Of a DNA stretch of 64,000 nt, positions 26,689 to 33,568 are shown in pieces. Position 1 is the stretch's first letter. The number at the start of each line of letters is the position of its first letter. This stretch comes from Streptomyces sp. NBC_00353 (GTDB lineage Bacteria; Actinomycetota; Actinomycetes; Streptomycetales; Streptomycetaceae): NCBI RefSeq assembly GCF_036108815.1, contig NZ_CP107985.1, positions 6,693,501 to 6,757,500 on the forward strand, given 5' to 3'. Both the position numbers and the translations under genes were made by a program. The notes below the pieces were generated by a model. The model was not told the DNA's origin. It ran no database searches and saw only the letters and a program-made list of their open reading frames with translations.

Positions 26689-27306
26689 ATGGGAGAGCAG
26701 GAAGTGCCTACCGGCCGCGGCAAACGCCGACTCGGTGTGATGGGCGGGACGTTTGACCCGATTCATCATGGACACCTGGTGGCGGCCAGCGAAGTGGCCG
26801 CCCAGTTCCACCTCGACGAGGTGATCTTCGTTCCGACCGGGCAGCCGTGGCAGAAGAGCCACAAGCAGGTTTCCCCGGCCGAGGACCGCTATCTGATGAC
26901 GGTCATCGCGACGGCGTCCAATCCGCAGTTCTCGGTCAGCCGCAGTGACATCGACCGTGGCGGACCGACGTACACGATCGATACGCTGCGGGACCTGCGC
27001 GCGGTCCATGGCGACGCGGACCTCTTCTTCATCACCGGCGCCGACGCGCTCTCGCAGATTCTCACCTGGCGGGACGCCGAGGAGCTGTTCTCGCTGTCCC
27101 ACTTCATCGGTGTGACACGGCCTGGGCACGTACTCACGGACGACGGGCTGCCGGAAGGCGGTGTCTCCCTCGTGGAGGTCCCGGCGCTCGCGATCTCGTC
27201 CACGGACTGTCGTGCGAGAGTCGCGCAGGGGGAACCGGTCTGGTACTTGGTGCCGGACGGTGTGGTCCGCTACATCGACAAGCGCCAGCTGTACCGCGGC
27301 GAATGA
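26689..27306 (+). CDS. nadD: Nicotinate-nucleotide adenylyltransferase
   Basis: 205 residues from ATG 26689. GTG at 26704 has a better ribosome site (GGGAG) and would remove five residues. Nucleotidyltransferase fold with [12 protein letters not shown] (the HxGH active site) near residue 18 and the C-terminal [13 protein letters not shown] (ISST/SxTxxR adenylyl-binding motif). It adenylates nicotinate mononucleotide in NAD synthesis. Twenty bases separate it from the LCP gene. Confidence 0.95.
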   Translation: MGEQEVPTGRGKRRLGVMGGTFDPIHHGHLVAASEVAAQFHLDEVIFVPTGQPWQKSHKQVSPAEDRYLMTVIATASNPQFSVSRSDIDRGGPTYTIDTLRDLRAVHGDADLFFITGADALSQILTWRDAEELFSLSHFIGVTRPGHVLTDDGLPEGGVSLVEVPALAISSTDCRARVAQGEPVWYLVPDGVVRYIDKRQLYRGE

Positions 27307-27325
27307 GCCACGGAGAGGGGCACCG

Positions 27326-29077
27326 GTGAACGACCGACAGAACCCGTACGACCCGTACTACCCGCAGCCGCAGATCGTCGGCTACGACGAGTACGGGCAG
27401 CCGGTGTATCAGCAGCCCGGGCAGCAGCAGGAGCAGCAACAACACCAGCAGCCCCAGCGGCAGTACGACCCGTATGCGCAGCAGGGGCAGGGGCAGGGGC
27501 AGCCGGGATACGGATACGACCCGTACATCCAGCACCAGCCCCCGCAGCAGTCCCAGCCCCCTCAGCAGCCTCAGCAGTACGACCCATACGCCTCCCAGCA
27601 GCCTCAACAGTCTCAGCAGTCTCAGCAGCAGGCCTACGGCTACGACGGATACGGCTACGACACCGGCCAGCAGCCGGCCGCGGTCGACACCACGGCGCAG
27701 TGGAACATCCCGCAGCAGGCCCCCACACCGACGGCCGCCCCGGCGCCCACCCCGCAGCAGCGGGAGCGGGAGCCGGAGTTCGAGCCGGAGACGGTCGTTC
27801 CCGAGCAGCGCCGGGCGGACCGTGACTACGGCACCGGGCAGTTCTCCTTCATCGAGGAGCCCGACGAGGACTCCGAAGACGTCATCGACTGGCTGAAGTT
27901 CACCGAGAGCCGCAGTGAGCGGCGCGAGGAGGCGCGCCGCCGCGGCCGCAACCGGATGGTCGCGCTGATCGTCGTGGTGGCCCTGGTCGTGGTCGGCGGT
28001 GTCGGCTACCTCTGGTCCGCGGGCAAGATACCGGGCCTCGGTGGCTCGGAGAAGGAGAACACCGCGACGACGGGCCCGCAGAAGCGAGACGTCATCGTGG
28101 TCCATCTGCACGACACCAAGAAGGGCGGCACCTCCACGGCGCTGCTCGTCGACAACGTGACCACCAAGCAGGGGACCACGGTCCTGCTGCCCAACTCGCT
28201 CGCGGTAGCCGACGACGAGGGCAGCACGACCACCCTCGGCAAGTCCGTCGACGACGACGGCTCCAACGGCACCCGCGAGTCCATCGACACACTGCTCGGC
28301 ACCGAGATCAGCGGCACGTGGCGGCTCGACACCCCGTACCTGGAGAACCTCGTCGACCTGGTCGGCAACATCGAGGTCGACACGGACATCGATGTGCCGG
28401 ACGCCAAGAAGGGTGCGTCGCCCTTGGTCAAGAAGGGCGAGGCGCAGACCCTGAGCGGCCAGATGGCCGTTGCGTACGCCACCTACCGGGGCCCCGGTGA
28501 GGCCGAGACGAAGCAGCTCATGCGGTTCGGCCAGGTCATGCGCGGTGTGCTGCGGAAGATCTCGGACGATCCGAAGGCCGCCACGGTCACGGTGCAGACG
28601 CTGGCGCAGATCCTGGACCCGTCGCTGCCCGAGAAGGACCTCGGCGCGTCCCTCGCGAAGCTCGCCGAGCACGCCAAGATCGGCGACTACAAGACGGCAC
28701 TGCTGCCGGTGCAGCCCGACGGCACCCTCACCGACGCGGCCACCGAGAGCGTCGTCAAGGACATCCTGGGCGGCACGGTGAAGGCCCCGGACCAGGACGC
28801 GGCCGTGCGGGTCGGTGTCAAGAACGGCACCGGGAACCAGGACGGCACGGAGTCCGCCCGGATCAGGCTGGTCAACGGTGGCTATGCCTTCGTCGGGGGC
28901 GGGAGCACCGACACCGCGGTGTCGTCCGCGGTCGTCTACAAGGCGGCGGCCGACAAGGAGAAGGCGACCCAGGTCGCCAAGACCCTGGGCCTGCCGGCGA
29001 GCGCGGTGAAGCAGGGCAAGCCTGCCGCGAACGTCGATGTGTCCGTTGTCCTCGGCCAGGACTACAAGATCAAATAG
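27326..29077 (+). CDS. pdtA: LytR-CpsA-Psr family glycopolymer ligase
   Basis: 583 residues from GTG with GGAGAGG upstream. Residues 1-200 are a cytoplasmic low-complexity region rich in Gln, Pro and Tyr with repeated YDPY units. One membrane helix (about 209-230, RMVALIVVVALVVVGGVGYLW) leads to an extracellular LCP domain (about 255-440, VIVVHLHDTKKGG) and a C-terminal LytR_C domain (about 490-580). LCP enzymes move glycopolymers from lipid carrier to peptidoglycan. From memory, the S. coelicolor gene beside nadD is PdtA (SCO2578), linked to poly-diglycosylphosphate transfer and sporulation; the symbol rests on that synteny. It is the natural last step for the glycopolymer genes at 4034-19546. 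Confidence 0.85.
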   Translation: MNDRQNPYDPYYPQPQIVGYDEYGQPVYQQPGQQQEQQQHQQPQRQYDPYAQQGQGQGQPGYGYDPYIQHQPPQQSQPPQQPQQYDPYASQQPQQSQQSQQQAYGYDGYGYDTGQQPAAVDTTAQWNIPQQAPTPTAAPAPTPQQREREPEFEPETVVPEQRRADRDYGTGQFSFIEEPDEDSEDVIDWLKFTESRSERREEARRRGRNRMVALIVVVALVVVGGVGYLWSAGKIPGLGGSEKENTATTGPQKRDVIVVHLHDTKKGGTSTALLVDNVTTKQGTTVLLPNSLAVADDEGSTTTLGKSVDDDGSNGTRESIDTLLGTEISGTWRLDTPYLENLVDLVGNIEVDTDIDVPDAKKGASPLVKKGEAQTLSGQMAVAYATYRGPGEAETKQLMRFGQVMRGVLRKISDDPKAATVTVQTLAQILDPSLPEKDLGASLAKLAEHAKIGDYKTALLPVQPDGTLTDAATESVVKDILGGTVKAPDQDAAVRVGVKNGTGNQDGTESARIRLVNGGYAFVGGGSTDTAVSSAVVYKAAADKEKATQVAKTLGLPASAVKQGKPAANVDVSVVLGQDYKIK

Positions 29078-29125
29078 TCGGGGCTCCGCGCCTTGAACGA
29101 TCTTCGAAAGATCGCTGCGTGGGCT

Positions 29126-29168
29126 GTCGGCGGTCCGTGAGACCCTAGAGGTTGATCTGACCGCCGAC
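29126..29168 (+). promoter_or_regulatory. Inverted repeat just upstream of rsfS
   Basis: GTCGGCGGTC (29126-29135) and GACCGCCGAC (29159-29168) form a perfect ten-pair stem with a 23-base loop, ending 12 bases before the rsfS GTG. A smaller hairpin CGATCTT/AAGATCG (29098-29104 with 29108-29114) precedes it. This could shield translation start or serve as an operator; role unproven. Confidence 0.4.
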
Positions 29169-29180
29169 GAAAGCCTGCTT

Positions 29181-29612
29181 GTGACCGCCACGGACCGCTC
29201 CATCGAGCTCATCAACGCCGCCGCTCAGGCGGCCGCCGACCGGCTCGCGCACGACATCATTGCGTACGACGTCAGCGACGTGCTGTCGATCACGGACGCC
29301 TTCCTGCTGGCCTCGGCCCCTAACGACCGCCAGGTCAAGTCGATCGTCGACGAGATCGAGGAGCGGCTCCAGAAGGAGCTCGGTGTCAAGCCGGTGCGCC
29401 GCGAGGGCGACCGCGACGCCCGCTGGATCCTCCTCGACTACGTCGACATCGTGATCCACGTCCAGCACAGCGAGGAGCGTGTCTTCTACGCGCTCGAGCG
29501 CCTCTGGAAGGACTGCCCCGAGATCGCGCTCCCCGAGGACGCCGTCAAGACCCGCGGCAAGGCCGAGGAGCACGCCCAGCTCACCGGCAGCACGGAAGGT
29601 GACCTGAGCTGA
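29181..29612 (+). CDS. rsfS: Ribosomal silencing factor RsfS
   Basis: 143 residues from GTG. DUF143/Iojap fold with the conserved ITDAFLLASAPNDRQVKSIVDEIE and GWILLDY-type segment (RWILLDYVDIVIHVQ). It binds L14 and blocks 30S-50S joining when translation slows. The last four bases overlap the CTG start of the next gene. nadD-LCP-rsfS-phosphatase is one collinear block. Confidence 0.94.
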   Translation: MTATDRSIELINAAAQAAADRLAHDIIAYDVSDVLSITDAFLLASAPNDRQVKSIVDEIEERLQKELGVKPVRREGDRDARWILLDYVDIVIHVQHSEERVFYALERLWKDCPEIALPEDAVKTRGKAEEHAQLTGSTEGDLS

Positions 29613-30262
29613 ACGGCAGCAGTAGCGGCAGGGGCCGCAGGATCGTCCTCTGGCGACACGGTCAGACGGCGTGGAACCTGGAGCGCCGGTTCCAGGGGTC
29701 CACGGACATCGAGCTGACCGAGACCGGCGTCGGGCAGGCCCATCGGGCCGCCCGGCTGCTCGCCTCGCTGAAGCCGGACGCGATCGTCGCCTCCGATCTG
29801 CGACGGGCGGCGGCCACGGCCGCCGAGCTCGCCGCGATCACCGGGCTGGAGATCGCCCATGACGCGGGGCTGCGGGAGACCTACGCGGGTGCCTGGCAGG
29901 GCCTCACTCATGAGGAGATCGTCCGGCAGTACGGCGAGCAGTACGCCGCGTGGAAGCGCGGCGAGCCCGTGCGGCGCGGCGGTGGCGAGCTGGAGACCGA
30001 GGTCGCCGACCGGGCCGCCCCCGTCGTGCTCGATCACGCCGACAAGCTGCCCGACGGCGGCACGCTCGTCGTGGTCAGCCACGGCGGCACGATCCGCACG
30101 ACCATCGGGCGGCTGCTCGGCCTGGAAGCGCACCACTGGGAAGGGCTCGGCGGACTCTCGAACTGCTGCTGGTCGGTGCTGGGCGAGGGTGCGCGCGGCT
30201 GGCGCCTGTTGGAGCACAACGCCGGCACGCTGCCCGAGCCCGTGCTCGGCGACGACGCCTAG
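29609..30262 (+). CDS. Histidine phosphatase (phosphoglycerate-mutase-like), CTG start
   Basis: 217 residues. The catalytic RHG motif (LWRHGQTAWN) begins only about 15 codons after the rsfS stop, and the only usable initiator upstream of it is CTG at 29609, overlapping the rsfS stop as CTGA; a TGA closes the frame at 29600-29602. AGGTGA (29597-29602) six bases upstream is a good ribosome site. Further motifs: ASDLRRAAATAAELA, second-site Glu in GLRETYAGAWQG, and the second His in VVSHGGTIR. The family includes phosphoglycerate mutases, alpha-ribazole phosphatases and others; substrate not decided. Gene finders limited to ATG/GTG/TTG would shorten it to an internal ATG at 29969 and lose the active site. 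Confidence 0.88.
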   Translation: MNGSSSGRGRRIVLWRHGQTAWNLERRFQGSTDIELTETGVGQAHRAARLLASLKPDAIVASDLRRAAATAAELAAITGLEIAHDAGLRETYAGAWQGLTHEEIVRQYGEQYAAWKRGEPVRRGGGELETEVADRAAPVVLDHADKLPDGGTLVVVSHGGTIRTTIGRLLGLEAHHWEGLGGLSNCCWSVLGEGARGWRLLEHNAGTLPEPVLGDDA

Positions 30263-30282
30263 CGCGCCTCTTCGGGGCGCGC
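30262..30282 (+). terminator. Possible terminator after the phosphatase gene
   Basis: GCGCGCC/GGCGCGC seven-pair stem around TCTTCGG, immediately at the stop codon. No T-run follows, so termination is only likely. Confidence 0.4.
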
Positions 30283-30326
30283 CGGTTCGGTGGCCGGAGG
30301 CCGCCTCCGGGCGGCGTCGGCCGGAT

Positions 30327-30356
30327 TTCACTTTCTGGCTGGTCACAGGCTAAAGT
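30327..30356 (+). promoter_or_regulatory. Promoter of first tRNA-Ala
   Basis: TTCACT (30327-30332) and TAAAGT (30351-30356) with an 18-base spacer; start near 30363, about 40 bases before the mature tRNA. Confidence 0.5.
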
Positions 30357-30402
30357 TCTTCTTGTTCGCAGCGCGGAAACGCAGGGAAACACAGCGAACA
30401 GC

Positions 30403-30475
30403 GGGGCTATAGCTCAGTTGGTAGAGCGCCTGCATGGCATGCAGGAGGTCAGGAGTTCAATTCTCCTTAGCTCCA
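30403..30475 (+). tRNA. tRNA-Ala (anticodon GGC), copy 1
   Basis: 73 bases. Acceptor stem GGGGCTA/TAGCTCC with one G-T pair, D arm with GCTCAGTTGGTAGAGC, anticodon stem CCTGC/GCAGG around loop ATGGCAT (anticodon GGC), T arm with GGAGTTCAATTCTCC, discriminator A. CCA is not encoded. A second identical copy is 1,440 bases downstream. Confidence 0.98.
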
Positions 30476-30480
30476 CAATC

Positions 30481-30512
30481 AGGATCCCGTCCCCGTCAGG
30501 GGGCGGGATCCT
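30481..30512 (+). terminator. Terminator of tRNA-Ala copy 1
   Basis: 14-pair stem with one G-T pair (30481-30494 with 30499-30512) and a GTCA loop, five bases past the tRNA. Confidence 0.75.
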
Positions 30513-30670
30513 TGCGTTCCGGGCTCGCTCCTCACGGCGTAGGCGCAGCGCCGCCGGCTCCCGCTCTCCTCGTCCGCCGGGGTGTACGCCACGATCCGGC
30601 ACTCCGCCAGCCCGCAGGCCCTGGGGCCGGTGCACGACGGGACAGATCTTCTCGGCCACCGTGAACAGCG

Positions 30671-31290
30671 TCCACGCCATTGCGGATCCCTGTCGCCGTG
30701 ATCGCGACCTTCATCGTCAATGTCGCCGGCCCGACGATCCGTACCGAACTCGGCGCGTCCGGCACCGGGTTGCAGTTCGTCGCTCGCGGTCTTCACTGCC
30801 GCCTCGTTCGCCTGCGGACTGGCTTCGGGCACCGGGCAGTTGATCGCCTTCCGGCTGGTTCAGGGCGTGGGTGCGGCGGTGGGGATCCCACAAAAGGTCC
30901 TGGTTCGGGGCGGGTTCGTCCTGGTGGCTGTCGCTTCAGTGGCTGTCGGGCTCGTGATGCGCGACGGCGGGGAGGGCGAAATCGGGCTGTATCTCGCTTT
31001 CGTCGTCTTGGGGGCCGGACTGGTGTCGGGCTTCGGCTCCACCCTGCCGGGCGCGCCCGCCGCCGTACGGCCGGAGGGCGCCGCCGATGCGAGCGTGTGC
31101 TGGTGGCCGTGACCCAGCTCGGCCAGTTGATCGGTGTCGCGACCTTCGGCACGCTCTTCCTCAACCGCCTTGATACGCCAGGGGCGCACGGGTCCGCGGG
31201 CGCGCTGTGGGTAAGCGCCTTCGCGCTCCTGATGGCCGCGATCGCGGGTGCGTCGGCAGGTCTGTACGGCGTCGGCAGCCGGTCGATTCT
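30671..31290 (+). pseudogene. Decayed MFS drug-transporter (DHA2-type) remnant
   Basis: Three fragments in two frames resemble pieces of a 14-helix EmrB/QacA-type transporter. Near 30683-30775: FIVNVAGPTIRTELGASGTG, the first-helix signature. Then in another frame to about 31085: FTAASFACGLASGTGQLI, FRLVQGVGAA and helices such as VLVAVASVAVGLVM. Back in the first frame to about 31290: VAVTQLGQLIGVATFGTLFL, as in helix 13. Several central helices, including the motif-A loop, are missing, so both frameshifts and deletions have occurred. It cannot encode a working transporter. It lies between the two identical tRNA-Ala genes. Confidence 0.7.
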
Positions 31291-31483
31291 CCGCAGGGCT
31301 GACCCCCTTGCGGGGCCATGGCAGAATCGGACCGCCGGAGGGGGAGACGGACCGAACGGGAGGGAGCGCGCGATGCCTGCGAGCCGCCACGAGGTCGCGG
31401 ACCTGCCCTTTGTTCCCGAAGTTTCCCGAGTGTCCGAAGCCCCCGAGGTCTCCGAGTTCCCCGAAGGCGGCGTCGGCTGACTC

Positions 31484-31717
31484 ATGGGTGCACACAGGCG
31501 GAAGTGCGACTGGTGCGGCAGCGGTACGCCCATCGTCAGGGACATGGACCCGATCAACCTCGAGTACCAGTACTGGTGCGAGGAGTGCGCGCGGGCGCTG
31601 ATCATAAAAGGCGACCCGATCGAGACATATCGGGAACTGGAGGGGGAGCCGATCTACGGGCGGCTCCTGGAGGAGCACTGCACCCTCAAGCGCTTCTACT
31701 CCTTCGCCACCGCCTGA
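31484..31717 (+). CDS. Small protein with two Cys pairs (zinc-ribbon-like)
   Basis: 77 residues from ATG with a GAAGGCGG stretch upstream. CDWC (residues 8-11) and CEEC (about 32-35) are spaced as in a small zinc ribbon, followed by an alpha-helical, charged half (IETYRELEGEPIYGRLLEEHC) and a final Cys. Metal binding is inferred from the Cys spacing. No named family recognised. It lies between the MFS relic and the second tRNA-Ala, with ordinary codon use, and appears intact. Confidence 0.7.
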   Translation: MGAHRRKCDWCGSGTPIVRDMDPINLEYQYWCEECARALIIKGDPIETYRELEGEPIYGRLLEEHCTLKRFYSFATA

Positions 31718-31773
31718 GCGTCACGCCGGCGACTCTCCCGAATCGGGTCATACCGACACCGCGGGGAATCGAT

Positions 31774-31804
31774 TTGGTGGTGGGCCGGGGTGACCGTGTA
31801 ATGT
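31774..31804 (+). promoter_or_regulatory. Promoter of second tRNA-Ala
   Basis: TTGGTG (31774-31779) and TAATGT (31799-31804) with a 19-base spacer, about 38 bases before the tRNA. It differs from the promoter of copy 1 although the tRNAs are identical. Confidence 0.45.
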
Positions 31805-31842
31805 TCTCGATGTCGCCAGGGAGACCGGGCGGAAAACAGCAC

Positions 31843-31915
31843 GGGGCTATAGCTCAGTTGGTAGAGCGCCTGCATGGCATGCAGGAGGTCAGGAGTTCAA
31901 TTCTCCTTAGCTCCA
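31843..31915 (+). tRNA. tRNA-Ala (anticodon GGC), copy 2
   Basis: Identical over all 73 bases to the copy at 30403-30475. Flanking sequence is unrelated beyond a few bases, so the duplication covers essentially just the tRNA. Confidence 0.98.
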
Positions 31916-31925
31916 CAGTGAAGTA

Positions 31926-31966
31926 ACAGGAAGCGGGTCATCCGAATCGGATGACCCGCTTCCTGT
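31926..31966. terminator. Terminator of tRNA-Ala copy 2, facing the NuoF-like gene
   Basis: A 20-base inverted repeat (31926-31945 with 31947-31966) that is almost one continuous palindrome. It sits 11 bases past the tRNA and 25 bases past the convergent NuoF-ferredoxin stop, so it may serve both. Confidence 0.8.
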
Positions 31967-31990
31967 CTGTGCAGGGCTTGTTTGTGCAGG

Positions 31991-33568
31991 TCAACTACGG
32001 CCGCTGCCAAGAGCCTTGCGGCCGGCGGCCGGCGGCAGCGCGGGACGTTCCGCCGGTGCCTGCTCGATACGGAGTGCCAGCGCGGGGCACCGGCGCACAG
32101 CGCGCTGCGCACGCCCTCGCAGATGCACCGGAACCGCGGCGTCCGCGAGCGCGGGATAACCGTCTGGGCCCAGCCTGATCAGCTCCGGGACGATGTCCGC
32201 GCAGAGCCCGTGACCCTTGCAGAGTGTCCAGTCCACCGCCAGCTTCTCGCCGCTCGGAATGGACTCCTCCAGGTCCTGGTAGCCGGGCGCGGGCAGGGGT
32301 AGTACCCCGACCGTCTCCCGGCCGCAGCCGCCGTCCAGGACGTGCGCGGCCAGATCGTCCGTGAACGCGGACAGGGTCGAGGCCAGGAAGCGGGCTGAGC
32401 CGTCCGGATGTTTGCAGGCGCCCCGGCCCTTCACCGCCTGCGTCACCTCGCGCAGCGCCTCCAGGGCCGCGGGACCGCCGCCGTTCAGCACGTCGGACAG
32501 TCCGCCGGCCGCGGCCGGCAGCCCCAGCTTGCAGGGGCCGCACTGGCCCGCGGTCTCGGCGGCCAGCCAGTTCGCGATCCGCAGCGACTCGCCCAGCGGG
32601 CAGGTCTCGGGCCCGATCGGCAGGATCGCGCCCGCGCCCAGCGCGCCGCCCGCCGCCGCCAGGGAGGCCCGGGAGACGACGGCGTCGTGCGTGGCCATCG
32701 CATCGATCCAGTTGCCGTGGTAGCCGCCGGTCAGCACGCCCTGGGGCAGTGGCGGCGCGCCGGCGAGCTGGAGTACGTACCGCAGGGGCACACCGGTGGG
32801 CACCTCGATGACCATCGGGCGCGAGACGGCGCCGGAGAGGGTGAGCAGCACCGTGCCGGGCTCGTCGGGCAGTCCGGTGTGCCCGTAGCGGCGGGCGCCG
32901 ATCCGGGCGGCGACGGCGAGCTGCGCGTATGTCTCGGCGTTCGACAGCAGTGTCGGGGCGCCGCCGACGCCCGACTCGGCCGCCCGCTCGCGACGGCCCG
33001 GCGGCAGCGCGGGGCCGCCGCCCGCCGCCCTGATGACCGCGGAGGCCTCGCCGGAGACCATCCGCTCGGGGGTGCGCACCACCCGGGCGCGCAGCTGCTG
33101 TCCGCGCCGGTCGGACAGGCCACGCTCGGCGAGGGCGTTGCGTATGGAGATCTCCGTGGAGTTACGGGTGACGGCGACGATCAGCGTGCGGGCGCCGAGC
33201 GCCTCCGCCGCCAGCAGGGCGCCGTCCAGGATCAGGTGCGGTGCGCGGTTCAGCAGGACGGTGTCCTTGCGACAGGCCGGCTCGCCCTCGCTGCCGTTGA
33301 TCACGACGACGGGGCGTACCCCGCGCCGGATCGATGCCTTGGCGACGGCACGCAGCTTCTTCCCGAAGGGGAAGCCCGCACCGCCGCGGCCACGCAGCGA
33401 GATGGTTTCGGCCAGTTCGGCCAGGCGCTCTCCGGTCATCGGTTCGAGCGGTCCGTGCACCTTCAGATGCATGGCGAGGTCGAGCCGCTCCACCAGGTCG
33501 AAGCCGGTGGTCAGCTGAGGGAGGCCGACGACACGGACTTCGGGCACGTCGGGGAGGGGGAGGTTCAC
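31991..33568 (-). CDS. NuoF-like (NADH dehydrogenase 51-kDa) protein fused to a C-terminal ferredoxin
   Basis: 525 residues from GTG at 33568 with AGGAGA upstream; it overlaps the preceding gene's stop (GTGA). FMN/NADH domain: GRGGAGFPFGKK (60-71) and NGSEGEPACRKD (91-102). An SLBB-like stretch follows (about 245-270), then the iron-sulfur helix bundle with GQCGPCKLG and GACKHP. Only Cys343, Cys346 and Cys385 are present; the first Cys of the usual SCGxCxPC is Ala340, so the N3-type cluster lacks one ligand. Residues about 440-505 are a P450-type ferredoxin with Cys450, Cys456 and Cys494 (CKGHGLC and CP). No NuoE or other complex I gene is nearby. Likely a soluble flavoprotein passing electrons through its own ferredoxin; partner is probably the coupled membrane protein. 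Confidence 0.85.
   Translation of the reverse strand: MNLPLPDVPEVRVVGLPQLTTGFDLVERLDLAMHLKVHGPLEPMTGERLAELAETISLRGRGGAGFPFGKKLRAVAKASIRRGVRPVVVINGSEGEPACRKDTVLLNRAPHLILDGALLAAEALGARTLIVAVTRNSTEISIRNALAERGLSDRRGQQLRARVVRTPERMVSGEASAVIRAAGGGPALPPGRRERAAESGVGGAPTLLSNAETYAQLAVAARIGARRYGHTGLPDEPGTVLLTLSGAVSRPMVIEVPTGVPLRYVLQLAGAPPLPQGVLTGGYHGNWIDAMATHDAVVSRASLAAAGGALGAGAILPIGPETCPLGESLRIANWLAAETAGQCGPCKLGLPAAAGGLSDVLNGGGPAALEALREVTQAVKGRGACKHPDGSARFLASTLSAFTDDLAAHVLDGGCGRETVGVLPLPAPGYQDLEESIPSGEKLAVDWTLCKGHGLCADIVPELIRLGPDGYPALADAAVPVHLRGRAQRAVRRCPALALRIEQAPAERPALPPAAGRKALGSGRS

Noticed and set aside
27134..29215. 693-codon minus-strand frame opposite the LCP gene
   Set aside because: Long Leu/Arg/Val runs come from the antisense of Gln- and Tyr-rich codons; no start signal and no family.
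30414..30680. Frames reading through tRNA-Ala (for example giving RRIELLTSCMPCRRS or HGMQEVRSSILLSS)
   Set aside because: These are translations of the tRNA itself, a frequent misannotation; the same peptide recurs at the second tRNA copy.
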